Shown one piece after another: positions 5,416 through 6,639 of a stretch of 6,639 bases of DNA; the first letter of the stretch is position 1; every line of letters starts with the position of its first letter. This DNA comes from Oscillospiraceae bacterium (lineage in GTDB: Bacteria > Bacillota > Clostridia > Oscillospirales > Ruminococcaceae), in assembly GCA_017451665.1 (NCBI GenBank), contig JAFTNX010000125.1, forward strand, positions 1-6,639, written 5' to 3'. Below the pieces are notes generated by a model that saw only the letters and a list, made by a program, of their open reading frames with translations, was not told the origin of the DNA and did not search any database. The position numbers were made by a program, and so were the translations under genes.

Positions 5416-6639
5416 ATGAATGCACAGAAATTTACACAAAAAGCCCTTGAGGCTTTGCAGGACGCACAGAGCATAGCTGTAAGAAATCAGAATCAGAGTA
5501 TTGACGAACAGCACCTTATTTCTGCACTTTTGTCACAGGAAAACGGACTTTTTTCACAGCTTGTTTTAAAGATGGATAAAAACCCTGAAATGCTTCTTAA
5601 CGCAGTTGAGGGCGCTATAAATGAAATTCCAAAGGTGACAGTTTCAAACAGACAGGCAGGGGCAGTTTATATTTCAAACGAGCTTGACAAGGCGCTTGCC
5701 GAGGCTGAAGTTATAGCAGAGAGAATGAAGGATTCATACGTTTCTGTTGAACACGTTGTTCTTGGAATTATGGAATTTCCAAACAAGGAAATTGAGAGAA
5801 TTTTCAAGGAATTTGGAATTGACAAATCAGCATTTTTAAAGGCTTTGCAGACTGTGAGGGGAAACACCACCGTTGATAGTCAGAATCCTGAGGATACCTA
5901 TGATGTGCTTACAAAGTACGGGCAGGATTTGGTTGAGCTTGCAAAGAAAAACAAGCTTGACCCTGTTATTGGCAGAGATGAAGAAATCAGAAACGTTATC
6001 AGAATTTTGTCAAGAAAGTCAAAAAATAACCCTGTTCTTATAGGTGAGCCTGGTGTAGGAAAAACTGCTATTGCTGAGGGACTTGCACAGCGAATTGTGA
6101 GAGGTGACGTGCCTGCAAACTTAAAGGACAGAAAGATTTTCAGCCTTGATATGGGCTCTCTGGTGGCAGGTGCAAAATATCGTGGCGAATTTGAAGAACG
6201 ACTTAAAGCAGTTTTGCAGGAGGTTAAAAAGAGCGAGGGACAGATTATTCTGTTTATTGATGAGCTTCACACCATTGTTGGTGCAGGCAAAACTGACGGC
6301 GCTATGGACGCAGGAAATCTTCTGAAACCTATGCTTGCAAGAGGTGAACTTCTCTGTATTGGTGCTACAACTCTTGACGAATACAGAAAATATATCGAAA
6401 AGGACGCTGCCCTTGAAAGACGTTTTCAGCCTGTAATTGTGGGCGAGCCGACAGTTGAAGATACCATTTCAATTCTTCGTGGTCTTAAGGAAAGATACGA
6501 GGTATTCCACGTGGTGAAAATTCAGGACGGAGCACTTATTTCTGCGGCAGTTTTGTCAAACAGATATATAACAGACAGATTTCTTCCTGACAAGGCTATC
6601 GACCTTATTGACGAGGCGTGCGCTTTGATTAAGACGGAA
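5416..6639 (+). CDS. clpB: ATP-dependent disaggregase ClpB, N-terminal part (cut by window edge)
   Basis: AAA+ Hsp100 chaperone that, with DnaK, extracts and refolds proteins from aggregates in the cytosol as a hexameric ring. The window holds the first 408 codons, open at the edge; the family is usually about 860 residues, so the coiled middle domain and second ATPase ring are missing here. Residues 1-145 are the Clp N-domain (MNAQKFTQKALEAL start typical of ClpB, less like ClpC). The first AAA+ domain has GRDEEI (186-191), Walker A GEPGVGKT (210-217), pore-loop Tyr255 in KYRGEFEE, Walker B ILFIDE with Asp282/Glu283, sensor GATT (316-319), arginine fingers Arg335-Arg336, and DRFLPDKAIDLIDEA (387-401). 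All catalytic residues are present. GGAGG (5404-5408) is seven bases before the ATG. It follows the RHH gene by 14 bp without an intervening terminator, promoter, CIRCE or CtsR-like site, so control is likely through the upstream promoter. Confidence 0.95.
   Translation, partial: MNAQKFTQKALEALQDAQSIAVRNQNQSIDEQHLISALLSQENGLFSQLVLKMDKNPEMLLNAVEGAINEIPKVTVSNRQAGAVYISNELDKALAEAEVIAERMKDSYVSVEHVVLGIMEFPNKEIERIFKEFGIDKSAFLKALQTVRGNTTVDSQNPEDTYDVLTKYGQDLVELAKKNKLDPVIGRDEEIRNVIRILSRKSKNNPVLIGEPGVGKTAIAEGLAQRIVRGDVPANLKDRKIFSLDMGSLVAGAKYRGEFEERLKAVLQEVKKSEGQIILFIDELHTIVGAGKTDGAMDAGNLLKPMLARGELLCIGATTLDEYRKYIEKDAALERRFQPVIVGEPTVEDTISILRGLKERYEVFHVVKIQDGALISAAVLSNRYITDRFLPDKAIDLIDEACALIKTE

Noticed and set aside
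4540..5416. CIRCE (TTAGCACTC-N9-GAGTGCTAA) or CtsR direct repeat (GGTCAAA-type) controlling clpB.
   Set aside because: Neither was found by eye on either strand in the gap before the RHH gene or before clpB. A matrix search would be needed to exclude weak versions.

Overview
The window looks like ordinary chromosome of an AT-rich, low-GC Gram-positive bacterium of the Clostridia, most likely Ruminococcus/Oscillospirales-like. The taxon call is an inference. It rests on strong AGGAGG-type ribosome sites, consensus sigma-A promoters, A/T-ending codons with AGA arginines, a Firmicutes-type two-halved P-loop ATPase, a fused chorismate mutase-prephenate dehydratase and MEP-pathway isoprenoid genes. 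I see no CRISPR array, tRNA, rRNA, transposase or phage gene.

Layout. Positions 1-161 carry no gene. They hold a perfect 40-bp palindrome, a second long hairpin and a short pairing-rich stretch, which I read as the termination zone of the minus-strand gene and perhaps of an unseen plus-strand gene to the left. Positions 162-1217 (minus) encode a P-loop ATPase-like protein built from two homologous halves, the second with an eroded Walker A. Divergent from it, a good extended -10 promoter (1294-1322) starts a tight plus-strand operon: an alpha/beta-hydrolase esterase (1357-2196), the P-protein of phenylalanine synthesis pheA (2215-3330), ispD (3333-4016) and ispF (4018-4500). It is closed by a clear intrinsic terminator (4514-4545). 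The gaps of 18, 2 and 1 bp argue for one transcript joining phenylalanine and isoprenoid precursor synthesis.

The third block begins in the 244-bp gap after the terminator. Two operator-like imperfect inverted repeats share the 11-mer TATATAATTCG and lie upstream of a near-consensus sigma-A promoter (TTGACA-17-TATACT, 4677-4705). That promoter serves a ribbon-helix-helix (RHH) DNA-binding protein with an unrecognised 165-residue C-terminal region (4745-5401). After 14 bp comes the disaggregase gene clpB (5416 to the window end, truncated by the edge). No CIRCE or CtsR-like box is visible by eye near clpB.

The most interesting hypothesis is that the RHH protein is a dedicated, possibly autoregulatory, controller of clpB acting at the two inverted repeats. 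The next most interesting items are the degenerate second half of the ATPase and several substitutions at normally conserved positions of PheA, including its phenylalanine-binding ACT motif.
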